Assembly (NCBI RefSeq): GCF_001687545.1
Contig: NZ_CP016545.1
Coordinates: forward strand, 310,001-374,000
Direction: 5' to 3'
Origin: Paraurantiacibacter namhicola
GTDB lineage: Bacteria > Pseudomonadota > Alphaproteobacteria > Sphingomonadales > Sphingomonadaceae
DNA: 64,000 nt
Every line of letters begins with the position of its first letter. Within the stretch, counting starts at the first letter, position 1. The translations under genes and the position numbers were made by a program. The notes below the pieces were generated by a model. It had not been told where the DNA came from. It was given only the letters and a program-made list of their open reading frames with translations, and searched no databases. Shown piece after piece: positions 1 through 9,268 of the stretch.

Positions 1-1
1 C

Positions 2-148
2 GAACCGGAAGCCAATGCCAGCTATGACCTGTCGGCCAAGGTGCTGCAGATCATCAAGGGCTCGGGCGTCACGAAGTTCGGCTTCGTCGGCAACGAACAG
101 TACCGCCAGTTCGGTACGGGTGGCCCGGCCAACCCCGTCGGCGGCTGA
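2..148 (+). CDS. ExbD/TolR-type biopolymer transport protein, C-terminal end (partial)
   Basis: Only the last 48 codons are inside the window, read in frame from base 2 to a TGA at 146-148. The peptide has the typical end of the ExbD/TolR periplasmic domain: a helix followed by GVTKFGFVGNEQYRQF, then a short Gly/Pro tail. ExbD proteins are inner-membrane partners of ExbB and energise TonB-dependent outer-membrane transport with the proton gradient. The rest of the gene, and probably exbB and tonB, lie to the left of the window. The assignment rests on the C-terminal motif and on similarity to the truncated copy just downstream. Confidence 0.75.
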   Translation, partial: EPEANASYDLSAKVLQIIKGSGVTKFGFVGNEQYRQFGTGGPANPVGG

Positions 149-173
149 TCCGACCACCATAGCAATCTGAGAG

Positions 174-202
174 GGGGCGGAGCGATCCGCCCCTTTTCTT
201 TT
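174..202 (+). terminator. Rho-independent terminator after the exbD-type gene
   Basis: A perfect 8-bp stem (GGGGCGGA at 174-181, loop GCGA, TCCGCCCC at 186-193) is followed by TTTTCTTTT. It lies 26 nt after the stop of the first exbD-type gene, so it should end that transcript before the truncated second copy. Confidence 0.85.
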
Positions 203-272
203 GCCTGCCGCAGACGTCGCATGCCCCTGCCGCCGACCGGCCCTGCGCGAAGTCACCACTCGCCTGCGGTAA

Positions 273-581
273 GCGGATCAAATCGACCTGCCTAGCTCGG
301 ATCCCGTCAATCCGCCCATACTGGAGCCGGACCAGAACCGCCTCGTCGTGACCGCGCAGGACAGCATCCTGTGGAACGGCACTAAGGTCAGCGAGGCGCA
401 GGCCCTCGCCGCGCTCCGCCTGGTCGAGACCCGCGTGCCGGAGCCCGAAACGCAAATCGCGCCGGAAGCCGGGGCCAGTTACGAAAAGACCGCACGCCTC
501 ATGCGGCTGGTGGATGTGTCTGGCGTCACCAAGGTCGGCTTTGTCGGGAATGAGCGCTACCGGAACTTCGAACGCGACTGA
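273..581 (+). pseudogene. Truncated ExbD-like periplasmic domain (probable remnant of a tandem duplicate)
   Basis: This open frame of about 102 codons begins after an in-frame TAA at 270-272 and ends with TGA at 579-581. It encodes most of an ExbD periplasmic domain, including IDLPSSDP, LWNGTKVSEAQAL and GVTKVGFVGNERYRNF. The last motif closely matches the complete copy upstream (GVTKFGFVGNEQYRQF). The N-terminal cytoplasmic tail and single membrane helix are missing. There is no ATG; the first usual start is a GTG at 348 inside the domain, which would give 77 residues. A terminator separates it from the upstream gene. I read it as a decayed duplicate; a secreted or domain-only protein starting from GTG is less likely. 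Confidence 0.6.
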
Positions 582-612
582 GCCTAACGCGCATCCTCCA
601 GCGCAGCTGGGC

Positions 613-3075
613 CTAGCCAGGGCCGTTCAGCTGTTCTGGGTCACTCGTCCGCATTGCAGCGCCTGCCAGGCTTTCGGCTTCCAGCAACAGCTCCTCGTCC
701 ACCGCGCCCTGCGGCACGCTCTCGCGGCCGATCATCACCATCACCGGCACGGCCAGAGGGCTCACCCGGTCCAGCTCGACATGCAGTAGCCGGTCGGCCG
801 CGCTGTCCAGCAGGTCGCCGAGCCTGCCGATATCGGTCATTTTCTCCCGCGCATCGGCCCAAGCCGCCTCGATCAGCACATGATCCGGCTCGTACTTGCG
901 CAATACGTCGTAGATCAGGTCGGTGCTGAAGGTGACCTGCTTGCCCGTCTTGCGCTTGCCGGGATGCTGCCGCTCCACCAGACCGCTGATCACGGCAACC
1001 TCACGAAAGGCCCGGCGCAGCAGGTGCGAATCCTGCACCCAGTCGATGAATTCATGCGTCAGAATGTCGGGCGAGAGTAGCGGCGCCGGGTCCGTCACCG
1101 GCTTCAGGCTCCACACCGCGAGCGAATAGTCATTCGCCACGAAGCCGCCAGGCACCAAGCCCAGCTCCTCCATCCGCTTGGTGATAAGCATCCCCAGCGA
1201 CTGGTTCGCGTTCCAGCCGACGAAGGTGTAGTACACGGTGTAGTGCCGCTGGCCGTGCGGGAAGCTCTCGACCAGCAGATTGTCCGGCCCGGGCAGCTGG
1301 CTACGCCAGTCCTGCACTTCCAGCCATTCACGCACATCGTCGGGGAAGCGCGCCCAGCCCGCGCGGTCCACCAGCATCGCGCGCACGCGGTCTGCCAAAT
1401 GAGTTGTCAGCGGCAGGCGCAGCCCTCCATAGGAGGGGATCGCCGCGCTTTTCTTGGCCGCCCGCACGACCAGCTCCATGTCGCGGATCTGCTCCACTTC
1501 CAGCGCCATGCCGGAGAAGCTGAACGTATCGCCAGGGCTGAGCGAAGCGGCGAAGCGTTCCTCCACCTTGCCAAGGTTGCGCCCGTTGCGGAAGCGGACT
1601 TGCAGCATCTCGGAATCGATGATGATCCCGGCGTTCATGCGGTGGCGCGCGGCATGTTCGGGGTGGGTCAGGCGCCAGACGCCCTGCTTGTCGCGCACGA
1701 TGCGCTTGAACTTGTCATAGGCCTCCAGCGCATAACCGCCTGTCGCCACGAAGTGCAGGACGCGGTTCCAGACATCCTCGTCCACCCATGCGTAGCTGAG
1801 GCAGGAACGCACCTCGCGCAGGAAGGCGGCCTCCTCGAACTCCCCCGCACAGGCGCGCGCCATTACATGTTGGGCGAGCACGTCGAGCCCACCGGGCCGG
1901 AAGTCCTCGCCGTCGCGCTGGCCATCGTCCACGGCTTCCTTCGCCGCGATCGCTTCCAGGAACTCGAAGCGGTTGCCCGGCACCAGCAGCGCGCGGCTGG
2001 GCTGGTCGAGCCGGTGGTTGGCGCGCCCGATACGCTGCAGCAGACGGCTGGAGCCCTTGGGCGCGCCCATCTGCACGACGAGGTCGATGTCGCCCCAGTC
2101 CACGCCCAAATCCAGGCTGGCCGTGCAGACAAGCGCGCGCAGCTCGCCCCGCGCCATCGCGCCCTCCACCTTGCGCCGGGCCTCTATGCCCAGGCTGCCG
2201 TGGTGGATGCCGATGGGCAGCGTGTCCTCGTTCACATCCCACAGGTGCTGGAAGATATACTCGGCCAGGAAGCGGGTGTTGGTGAAGATCAGCGTGGTGC
2301 GGCTCTGCTTCACATACTCGTAAAGCTGCGGGATCGCCCAAGTCGCGGCATGGCCGCCCCAGGGCACGCGCTCTTCCACAGGCAGCAGGATCTCAACCTC
2401 GGCCGGAGCGCCATCCTCGCCCTTCACCAGTTCGACCGTGTCGATCTCCCCCCACGGGGCGAGCCATTCACGGTAAGCAGTCGGGTCCGCCAGCGTGGCC
2501 GAGAGCGCCACACGCTCCATGTCCGGGGCAATGGCCTGCAGCCGGGTGAGCGCGAGGGCCAGCAGGTCGCCGCGCTTCTGGGTGGCAAAGGCGTGCACCT
2601 CGTCCACCACCACGCGTTTCAGGCCGGCAAACAGCGTGTCGCTGTCCGGATAGCTGAGCAGCAGGGAGAGGCTTTCGGGCGTGGTCAGCAGGACATGCGG
2701 CGGGCGGCTGCGCTGGCGCTTCTTGCGGTCGGACGGGGTGTCGCCGCTGCGGGTCTCCACCCTTATGGGCAGGCCCATTTCCTCGATCGGGGTAATGAGG
2801 TTGCGCTGCACATCGTGCGCCAGCGCCTTCAGCGGGCTGACATAGAGCGTGTGCAGGCCCTCGGGCGGGGCCGCGCCATCCAGCCGCGAGGGCGTGAAGG
2901 CGGCAAGCGTGGGGAGGAAGCCGCCCAGCGTCTTGCCCGCGCCCGTATCGGCCACCAGCAGCGCGTGCCGCCCGGCATCGCTGGTCTCCAGCATCTCGGC
3001 CTGGTGCCGCCGCACCCGCCAGCCGCGCGCATCGAACCAGGCCGCGATCTCCGGCGGAATGGCCGCGCCGTTCAT
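613..3075 (-). CDS. Ligase-associated (Lhr-like) DEXH-box DNA repair helicase
   Basis: The 820-residue protein is a superfamily 2 helicase of the Lhr-core type, a family usually annotated as ligase-associated DNA damage response DEXH-box helicase. Visible motifs are Walker A TGAGKT (44-49), DEVH (about 158-161), SAT near 193, and the motif VI stretch QRIGRANH near 348-355; the C-terminal third is the Lhr-specific region. In many bacteria this gene sits with an ATP-dependent DNA ligase, an exonuclease and a metallophosphatase. None of these is next to it here: upstream is a DUF2059 protein and downstream an ExbD remnant. No clear Shine-Dalgarno precedes the ATG, but the start fits the family. 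Confidence 0.9.
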   Translation of the reverse strand: MNGAAIPPEIAAWFDARGWRVRRHQAEMLETSDAGRHALLVADTGAGKTLGGFLPTLAAFTPSRLDGAAPPEGLHTLYVSPLKALAHDVQRNLITPIEEMGLPIRVETRSGDTPSDRKKRQRSRPPHVLLTTPESLSLLLSYPDSDTLFAGLKRVVVDEVHAFATQKRGDLLALALTRLQAIAPDMERVALSATLADPTAYREWLAPWGEIDTVELVKGEDGAPAEVEILLPVEERVPWGGHAATWAIPQLYEYVKQSRTTLIFTNTRFLAEYIFQHLWDVNEDTLPIGIHHGSLGIEARRKVEGAMARGELRALVCTASLDLGVDWGDIDLVVQMGAPKGSSRLLQRIGRANHRLDQPSRALLVPGNRFEFLEAIAAKEAVDDGQRDGEDFRPGGLDVLAQHVMARACAGEFEEAAFLREVRSCLSYAWVDEDVWNRVLHFVATGGYALEAYDKFKRIVRDKQGVWRLTHPEHAARHRMNAGIIIDSEMLQVRFRNGRNLGKVEERFAASLSPGDTFSFSGMALEVEQIRDMELVVRAAKKSAAIPSYGGLRLPLTTHLADRVRAMLVDRAGWARFPDDVREWLEVQDWRSQLPGPDNLLVESFPHGQRHYTVYYTFVGWNANQSLGMLITKRMEELGLVPGGFVANDYSLAVWSLKPVTDPAPLLSPDILTHEFIDWVQDSHLLRRAFREVAVISGLVERQHPGKRKTGKQVTFSTDLIYDVLRKYEPDHVLIEAAWADAREKMTDIGRLGDLLDSAADRLLHVELDRVSPLAVPVMVMIGRESVPQGAVDEELLLEAESLAGAAMRTSDPEQLNGPG

Positions 3076-3274
3076 GTTCGGACTGGCGAAGCTGAAAGGT
3101 GATACAGGTGTGACACAGTCCTAGAACGAAAAAGCGAGCCGGTGTGTCCCGCACGGTCCGCACACCGCGTGACGGAGGTGACATGTCGCAAGTGAGGGGG
3201 CGAAGTGCAGGCATGGCCCGGGCCCAGCACGGGCGCCGTCCTGTAGGAAAGTGCGCCATGCGCCCGCCGCGCGC

Positions 3275-4111
3275 TCAATCCTCGCTGAAGTCGATCTCTT
3301 CCTCGTCCTCGGCCGCTTCGGACAGCAATTGCTGCGAGGAAATGCCGAACAATCCGGCCAGCTTCGATAGCTCGTCTGCGGGCAGTTCGCCTATCGACCG
3401 CGCCGAACCGTAGCGCTCTTCGATTTCCGCCACCTCCTCCATGAGGCGGGGAAACATCTGGCCGATGAGCGGTCCGATCTGGTTCGTTGCATCCAGGACA
3501 TGGGGGCTGCTGTGCAAGAGATAGCTATTGGTCGCATACCGGGCACCCGCCGGCGTTGCGAAGAAAACCTCCATCTCCTCGAGCTCTTCTGCGGTAAATT
3601 CGACCGCGATCGCCTGCGCCATGCCCGCGCGATAATGCGGCTCCAGAAGTGTGAACATCTCGTCCAACATGCCCATGAGCCACTGGAAGGTCGCAGCTTC
3701 CCGCTTTGCCTGGTTCGGGTCGAGTATGGCCAGGGCCGATGCAGCGGCATCATCGTCCAGCGCGTTGATGCGCCAGCTCGGCAGGCCTGTCAGATTCGTC
3801 AGGGCTTCGCGCGGGTCAGATTTTTCCGACGCCAAAGCGGATTCGAAAACCGGCATCAGCTGGTCGGACATCATGCGTTTGAAGGAGCCTTCGGGCATCA
3901 ATTGCAGGGCCACGCGCTCGGCCGCAGGCAGACGTGCTTCCTGCACATCGGTGAGCGGATCGATATCGAGCTCGAAGAACGTCAGGTCGGCAAAGACAGC
4001 ATCGGTCTCTTCCGCGCTCGCCGCATCCTTGTTGCGCTCCTGCGCATGTGCCGCGCCCGGCATGCCGCACATCAGCGCCGCGCCCGCCAAGAATCCCAAA
4101 ACCGCTTTCAT
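3275..4111 (-). CDS. DUF2059 domain-containing exported protein
   Basis: The 278-residue protein starts with a signal peptide (AGAALMCGMPGAAHAQ, cleavage expected near residue 23). Its central part is acidic, and residues about 160-215 form the DUF2059 helix pair, including EPHYRAGMAQAIA and FFATPAGARY. It is therefore periplasmic or exported, of unknown biochemical role. An acidic tail ends the protein. A good ribosome binding site (GAGGGGG) lies about 6 nt before the ATG. It begins 23 nt after the stop of the phosphomannomutase gene on the same strand and is probably co-transcribed with it. Confidence 0.8.
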   Translation of the reverse strand: MKAVLGFLAGAALMCGMPGAAHAQERNKDAASAEETDAVFADLTFFELDIDPLTDVQEARLPAAERVALQLMPEGSFKRMMSDQLMPVFESALASEKSDPREALTNLTGLPSWRINALDDDAAASALAILDPNQAKREAATFQWLMGMLDEMFTLLEPHYRAGMAQAIAVEFTAEELEEMEVFFATPAGARYATNSYLLHSSPHVLDATNQIGPLIGQMFPRLMEEVAEIEERYGSARSIGELPADELSKLAGLFGISSQQLLSEAAEDEEEIDFSED

Positions 4112-4134
4112 GATTGCCCCCTCTGCAGATCCGG

Positions 4135-5538
4135 TCAGTGACCTACGCTCTCACCGCGCTCCAGCCCGCTCAGGGCCAGCTGCTCGTCGATCTGCGCCAT
4201 CAGGCGTTCGAGGCCTTCTTCCGTATCGCTTTCGGCGCGGGCGACGAGCACGTCCTGCGTATTGCTGGCGCGCAGCAGCCACCAGCCATCGGCATTGGTC
4301 ACGCGCACGCCATCGGTGGAGTTCACCTCATCCGGGCTGTCCGCCAGCCGCGCCTTCACCTCGTCGATGGCGGCGAACTTGCGGCTCTCGTCCACCTGGA
4401 AGCGCATTTCGGGCGTGTTGAGCATGGCGGGCATCTCGCCGCGCAGCTGGGTGACGGATTTGCCCAGCCGCGCGCTGGCCGTGATCAGCCGCACGCCGGC
4501 ATAAAGCGCATCGTCGTACCCATAATATTCGTCCGCGAAGAAGACGTGGCCGCTCATCTCGCCTGCCAGCGGGCTGCCCGTTTCCTTCATTTTGGACTTA
4601 ATCAGCGAATGGCCCGTCTTCCACATCAGCGGCTTGCCGCCGTGCTTTTCGACATGGTCGAACAGGGCGCGGCTGGCCTTCACATCGGCGATAATCGTGG
4701 CATCCGGGCGATTACCTAAGAGGTCTTCCGCATAGATCATCAGCAATTGATCACCCCATATCACCCTACCTTGGCCGTCGATGGCACCGATGCGGTCGCC
4801 GTCACCGTCGAATGCCACTCCGAAGTCGAGGTTCTTCTCGCTGACGAGCTGGCGGAGGTCTTCCAGATTGGCCTCCACAGTTGGATCAGGATGATGATTG
4901 GGGAAGTTGCCATCGACATCGGTAAACAGGCAGAAGTGTTCCCCCGGCATGCGGGCGACAAGGCGTTCGAGCGCGGGGCCGGCGGCACCGTTCCCGGCGT
5001 CCCAGCCGATGCGCAGGGCAGCCAGGCCATCACCATCGACCCCTTCGAGGGGCTTGAGGAGGGCGTCGATATAGGCGTCCATGATATCGAGCTGGCGCGC
5101 AGTGCCGGTGCCGTCCAGCCAGTCGCCGGCGGCAGCGCGGCGGCCGAGAGCCAAGATGTCCTCCCCGAAAAACGGTCGGCCCTGGATTACTATCTTGAAG
5201 CCGTTGTAATTGGCGGGGTTATGGCTCCCGGTTATCTCGATGCCGCCGTCAACCTCTTCGATTGAGGCTTCCGCGAAATAGAGCATGGGCGTGGGCCCCA
5301 TGCCGATGCGCACCACATCGCAGCCCGAGGCGGTCAGCCCCTCCACCAGCGCATGCTCCAGCAGCGGTGAACTGACGCGCCCGTCATAGCCCACGGCCAC
5401 CGTCTTGCCGCCCGCTTCGCGCAGGATGGAGCCGTATGTGCGCCCGATGGCACGGGCATCGTCCGGCCCCAGCGTCTCGCCGATTATGCCGCGGATATCG
5501 TATTCGCGCAGGACGGTGGGATCGAATTGGTGGCTCAT
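4135..5538 (-). CDS. Phosphomannomutase/phosphoglucomutase
   Basis: This 467-residue enzyme of the alpha-D-phosphohexomutase family interconverts hexose 1- and 6-phosphates for nucleotide-sugar, LPS and exopolysaccharide synthesis. The phosphoserine loop TGSHNP lies at 103-108 (Ser105) and the magnesium loop DGDGDR at 244-249; GEMSGHVFF in the third domain is the sugar-binding loop. Length and domain order match dual-specificity PMM/PGM (AlgC-type) enzymes. The ATG overlaps the stop of the J-domain gene upstream by 4 nt (ATGA), implying translational coupling. Confidence 0.93.
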   Translation of the reverse strand: MSHQFDPTVLREYDIRGIIGETLGPDDARAIGRTYGSILREAGGKTVAVGYDGRVSSPLLEHALVEGLTASGCDVVRIGMGPTPMLYFAEASIEEVDGGIEITGSHNPANYNGFKIVIQGRPFFGEDILALGRRAAAGDWLDGTGTARQLDIMDAYIDALLKPLEGVDGDGLAALRIGWDAGNGAAGPALERLVARMPGEHFCLFTDVDGNFPNHHPDPTVEANLEDLRQLVSEKNLDFGVAFDGDGDRIGAIDGQGRVIWGDQLLMIYAEDLLGNRPDATIIADVKASRALFDHVEKHGGKPLMWKTGHSLIKSKMKETGSPLAGEMSGHVFFADEYYGYDDALYAGVRLITASARLGKSVTQLRGEMPAMLNTPEMRFQVDESRKFAAIDEVKARLADSPDEVNSTDGVRVTNADGWWLLRASNTQDVLVARAESDTEEGLERLMAQIDEQLALSGLERGESVGH

Positions 5539-5825
5539 GGATGCGTGCTCCTGTCGGGCAATTCGTTCAGTAGAAGGTCGCGGGCGTCATTCGCTTCATG
5601 CACCTGCGCATTGCTGCCGCCCCGGTCCGGGTGGACCATTGTGATCAGGCGGCGATGCGCCTCGATGATGTCCTGATGGCGGGCATTGGCGGGCACACCC
5701 AGCAGCTTGCGCGCGCGGAACAGGGCCTGCTGGCGCGTGCCGTCCTGCTTCTGCCAGGGCCAGCGACCCAGCGCCATTTTCCAGCCGACGCAAATGATGG
5801 CGGCGAGGATTAGGAGCTTGAGCAT
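5535..5825 (-). CDS. Small membrane-anchored J-domain (DnaJ-like) protein
   Basis: A 96-residue protein with one N-terminal membrane helix (about residues 2-18) followed by a J-domain-like segment whose HPD tripeptide is at 65-67. The arrangement resembles the TIM14/Pam18 type of membrane-tethered J-proteins, which stimulate DnaK-type ATPases; a DnaK partner is inferred from the HPD motif only. It lies 3 nt after the mipZ stop and overlaps the phosphomannomutase start by 4 nt, so the three genes look like one transcription unit. Confidence 0.85.
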   Translation of the reverse strand: MLKLLILAAIICVGWKMALGRWPWQKQDGTRQQALFRARKLLGVPANARHQDIIEAHRRLITMVHPDRGGSNAQVHEANDARDLLLNELPDRSTHP

Positions 5826-5828
5826 CGA

Positions 5829-6632
5829 TCAGGCTGCCTGTGCCTGGCTGGGCGGCGCGCTCGGTTTTGCTGGCAGGTTCAGCGCGCCCACCAGCTCGCG
5901 CAGTTCCTGCCGTGCGATCAGGTGGCTCGTGCCCAGCTCCCCCAGGTGCCCGCGATCGAGCAGGGTGAGGCCCGAGGGGAACAGTTCGCGGTAGATCACG
6001 CGTTCGGACAGGCCCTGGGCCACGCGGAAGCCGACGCGCTTGGACAGCTCCGTCAGGGCCTGGTCGATGCGGACCTGGTTGCGCGCGTCGAGGCGCTGGA
6101 CGCGGTTGCGCACCACCACCCAGTCCATCTCGCGCCGTTCCTTCATGGCGCGGGTCTTGCGCGCCTCGAACAGCAGTTCGGCATAGAAGCTGAGGCGTTT
6201 GACCTTAAAGGTTTCCGCATCCACCTGCCCGATCAGGTCGAAATCGACGAAGCTGTCGTTCATCGGTGTGACCAGCGTATCTGCCTTCGTCGCGACATGG
6301 CGCGCCAGCGGATCGTCGCGGCCCGGCGTGTCGAAGACGAGGTAATCGGCATCGGCGCCCAGTCGCTCCGCCACCGCCTCCAGCGCGATGACGTCGCCGT
6401 TCTCGAATACGTCGAATGCCACGGTGGGCAGGTCGATGCTGCGGCGCTGCATCGTCTCGCAGCGATTCTCCAGGTAACGGGCCAGCGTGCGCTGCCGGGG
6501 GTCGAGGTCGATCGCGGCCACGCGGTGTCCCTGCGCGGCCAGCGCAATGGCGACATGCACCGCCGTGGTGGACTTGCCCGTGCCGCCCTTCTCATTGGCG
6601 AAGACGATGCGGTGAGGGGCGGTGGTGCTCAA
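5829..6632 (-). CDS. mipZ: MipZ-type ParA-family ATPase (division-plane positioning)
   Basis: A 267-residue P-loop ATPase of the ParA/MinD superfamily with the deviant Walker A KGGTGKS at residues 15-21 and the DTPGRDD switch. The long middle section (FEARKTRAMKERREMDWVVV, then NRVQRLDARN) is typical of alphaproteobacterial MipZ, which binds ParB at the pole and blocks FtsZ polymerisation away from midcell. The start is a TTG at 6630-6632, giving STTAPHRIVFANEKGG after the initiator, with AGGAAAG about 8 nt upstream; no ATG gives the complete P-loop. It is divergent from panC across 72 nt and leads the J-domain/mutase cluster. Confidence 0.88.
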   Translation of the reverse strand: MSTTAPHRIVFANEKGGTGKSTTAVHVAIALAAQGHRVAAIDLDPRQRTLARYLENRCETMQRRSIDLPTVAFDVFENGDVIALEAVAERLGADADYLVFDTPGRDDPLARHVATKADTLVTPMNDSFVDFDLIGQVDAETFKVKRLSFYAELLFEARKTRAMKERREMDWVVVRNRVQRLDARNQVRIDQALTELSKRVGFRVAQGLSERVIYRELFPSGLTLLDRGHLGELGTSHLIARQELRELVGALNLPAKPSAPPSQAQAA

Positions 6633-6704
6633 TTGCTGCTCTTTCCTGACTGCGCTGGCGGGGCTAAGCCGCCGTTTCCAATACCCTATCGGAGGCTGGC
6701 ATCC

Positions 6705-7580
6705 ATGCAAACCGTCAACACGGTCAGGACCCTGCGCGAAGCTGTGGACGAATTGCGATCCGCCAGTGGTGGGGGCGGCGGCACGGTGGCGCTGGTCCCT
6801 ACGATGGGCGCGCTGCACGATGGGCATCTGACGCTGGTGCGCGAGGCGGCGAAGCATGCCGACCATGTGGTGGCCAGCATCTTTGTGAACCCCACGCAGT
6901 TCGGCCCGGGCGAGGATCTGGACGCCTATCCCCGGCAGCTGGCCCAGGATTCCGCCATGCTGGTGGGCGCGGGGTGTGCGCTGCTGTGGGCGCCATCGGT
7001 GGAGGAAATGTATCCCGAAGGTTTCGCCAGCAAGATCCGCGTGACCGGCCTGCCGGACCGGCTGTGCGGCGCCAACCGCCCGGGCCATTTCGATGGCGTG
7101 GCAACGGTGGTGTGCAAGCTGTTCAACCAGGTCCGCCCGGACATGGCCTTCTTCGGGGAGAAGGATTGGCAGCAGCTCGCCGTGATCCGCCGCATGGCCG
7201 CCGACATGGACCTGCTGCTGCCGCGCGCCGAAGCGATCCACGGCGTGCCCACGGTGCGGGAGGCGGACGGCCTCGCGATGAGCAGCCGCAACCGCTACCT
7301 GTCGGAGGAGAACCGTGAGCGCGCCGCGACCCTGCCGCGCGAGATGCGCGAAGCCATTGCCCGGATCGAGAGCGGCGAAGAGGTGCACGGCACGCTGGGC
7401 CAGCTGGAAGACGCGCTGCTGGGCGGCGGCTTCGACAGCGTCGATTACGCCGAACTGGCGGACGCAGCCTCGCTGGAGGCGCTGGAGGCGCTGGGCGAGA
7501 AGCCCGCCCGCCTGCTCGTCGCCGCGCGCATCGGCGGCACGCGGCTGATCGACAATATGGCGGTGGGGCCAAACGCGTAA
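6705..7580 (+). CDS. panC: Pantothenate synthetase (pantoate--beta-alanine ligase)
   Basis: The 291-residue enzyme joins pantoate and beta-alanine with ATP, the last step of pantothenate synthesis. PTMGALHDGH (32-41) is the ATP-binding signature, FFGEKDWQQL and VREADGLAMSSRN follow, and the length fits the family. The ATG at 6705 is preceded by GGAGG at 6691-6695 (9-nt spacing), which settles the start although the frame stays open far upstream, antisense to mipZ. It stands alone, convergent with gcvPB, with 17 nt between the stops. Confidence 0.95.
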   Translation: MQTVNTVRTLREAVDELRSASGGGGGTVALVPTMGALHDGHLTLVREAAKHADHVVASIFVNPTQFGPGEDLDAYPRQLAQDSAMLVGAGCALLWAPSVEEMYPEGFASKIRVTGLPDRLCGANRPGHFDGVATVVCKLFNQVRPDMAFFGEKDWQQLAVIRRMAADMDLLLPRAEAIHGVPTVREADGLAMSSRNRYLSEENRERAATLPREMREAIARIESGEEVHGTLGQLEDALLGGGFDSVDYAELADAASLEALEALGEKPARLLVAARIGGTRLIDNMAVGPNA

Positions 7581-7597
7581 AGCTGCGCCGCTTAGCC

Positions 7598-9268
7598 TTA
7601 CTGCCCGCCGATCTCGCTTGGCACCGGCGTGCCGGACGGGGCGACCTCGCCATTCCACGCCAGCACCGGCTTCCTTGCCGCCAGCGTCTCGTCCAGCCTT
7701 GCACGCGGGGCGTAATGCGGTGCGGTCTTCAGCGTCTCGTCGCCAGCCTTCGCACGCTCCGCCACGCTGCGCAGCGCGCCGATGAACTGGTCGAGCGCCG
7801 CCTTGCTCTCGGTTTCCGTCGGCTCCACCAGCATCGCGCCGTGCACCACCAGCGGGAAGTACATGGTCATGGGGTGGAAGCCCTCGTCGATCAGGCCCTT
7901 GGCCAGATCCAGCGTGGACAGGCCCTCGGCAAAGCCTTTGTCGCCGAAGAGCGCCTCGTGCATGCACGGCCCGCTGTGGGCGAAGGGCGCGTGCAGCACG
8001 TCTTCCAGCTGGCGCAGCACGTAATTGGCGTTGAGGACCGCGTCCTCCGCCACCTGCCTTAGGCCATCGGACCCGTGGCTGAGGATATAAGTGAGCGCGC
8101 GGGTGAACATGCCCATCTGCCCGTGGAAGGCGGTCATGCGGCCGAAGCTCTGCAGCGTCTTGCCGAAGTGCTCTTGCGCGAAGCTGTCGGCGCTCTCCTC
8201 CTCGACCAGGTGCACCGTGCCATCCGCGGTGCGGGCGGCATAGGGCAGCGGGGCGAAGGGGCTCAGCGCCTCGGACAGCACGACCGGGCCGGAGCCGGGC
8301 CCGCCGCCGCCATGCGGGGTGGAGAAGGTCTTGTGCAGATTGATGTGCATCGCATCCACGCCAAGGTCGCCGGGGCGCACCTTGCCGACGATGGCGTTGA
8401 AGTTCGCGCCATCGCAGTAAACGAAACCGCCCGCCTCATGCACCGCGTCGGAGATCGCCTTCAGGTCCCGCTCGAACAGGCCGAGCGTTGAGGGGTTGGT
8501 GATCATCACGCCTGCGACATCGGGGCCGAGGCGCGATTTCAGCGCATCGAAATCGACGCGCCCGTCGGAATTGGCCGGGATGTCCTCGATCTCGTAACCG
8601 GCGAAGGCGGCGGTGGCGGGATTGGTGCCATGCGCGCTTTCGGGCACGAGCACGACCTTGCGGGCATCGCCGCGTGCTTCCAGCGCGGCGCGGATGCACA
8701 GGATGCCGCAGAGTTCCCCATGCGCGCCCGCCTTGGGGCTCATGGCCACCGAATGCATGCCGGTCAGCTCGATCAGCCAGAAGGCGAGTTCGTTGATCAC
8801 CTCCAGCGCGCCGCGCACGGTCTCGACTGGCTGCAGCGGGTGGACATCGGCAAAGCCGGGCATGCGCGCGACCTTCTCGTTCAGGCGCGGGTTGTGCTTC
8901 ATCGTGCAGCTACCGAGCGGGAAGAGGCCGAGGTCGATGGCGTAATTCTGGCGCGACAGGCGCGTATAATGGCGCACCGTTTCCGGCTCCGTCAGGCCGG
9001 GCAGGCCGATGGCTTCCTTGCGCGCGAACTTGCCGAGCTTGCTGGCGGAAGGCTCGCTGCGCACCGGCGCGGCGGCATCGACACCGGCCAGGTCCATCTG
9101 GCCCGGGAAGGTCAGGTCCACGCCCGTCCGGTCCAGCGAGCCGGTCTCGAAGATCAGCGGCTCTTCCAGCATCAGCGCGCGGTTGCCGGTGGTTGTGGCC
9201 GGGCCGCTGAAGCTGTCTGCGGAAACCGGAGAGCCGGGCTTCCAGCCGGATGCGTTAGGATTGCTCAT
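7598..9268 (-). CDS. gcvPB: Glycine dehydrogenase (decarboxylating) subunit 2
   Basis: This 556-residue PLP enzyme is the C-terminal half of the split P-protein of the glycine cleavage system. It decarboxylates glycine and passes the aminomethyl group to the lipoyl arm of GcvH. The PLP lysine is in [15 protein letters not shown] (Lys313), and [11 protein letters not shown] near 119-129 is also conserved. The first 60 residues are a variable extension. Its ATG overlaps the gcvPA stop by 4 nt, so the two subunits should be made in step. It is the last gene of the gcvT-H-PA-PB operon. Confidence 0.95.
   Translation of the reverse strand: MSNPNASGWKPGSPVSADSFSGPATTTGNRALMLEEPLIFETGSLDRTGVDLTFPGQMDLAGVDAAAPVRSEPSASKLGKFARKEAIGLPGLTEPETVRHYTRLSRQNYAIDLGLFPLGSCTMKHNPRLNEKVARMPGFADVHPLQPVETVRGALEVINELAFWLIELTGMHSVAMSPKAGAHGELCGILCIRAALEARGDARKVVLVPESAHGTNPATAAFAGYEIEDIPANSDGRVDFDALKSRLGPDVAGVMITNPSTLGLFERDLKAISDAVHEAGGFVYCDGANFNAIVGKVRPGDLGVDAMHINLHKTFSTPHGGGGPGSGPVVLSEALSPFAPLPYAARTADGTVHLVEEESADSFAQEHFGKTLQSFGRMTAFHGQMGMFTRALTYILSHGSDGLRQVAEDAVLNANYVLRQLEDVLHAPFAHSGPCMHEALFGDKGFAEGLSTLDLAKGLIDEGFHPMTMYFPLVVHGAMLVEPTETESKAALDQFIGALRSVAERAKAGDETLKTAPHYAPRARLDETLAARKPVLAWNGEVAPSGTPVPSEIGGQ

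Noticed and set aside
1243-3102. 619-codon plus-strand ORF opposite the helicase
   Set aside because: It is antisense to a well-supported helicase and has the His/Arg/Ala-rich composition of GC-rich shadow frames.
5922-6704. N-terminal extension of panC
   Set aside because: It runs antisense through mipZ; the ATG at 6705 has a strong GGAGG and gives the normal PanC length.
6633-7967. Upstream extension of the mipZ frame
   Set aside because: It is antisense to panC and gcvPB sequence; the conserved P-loop protein starts at the TTG.
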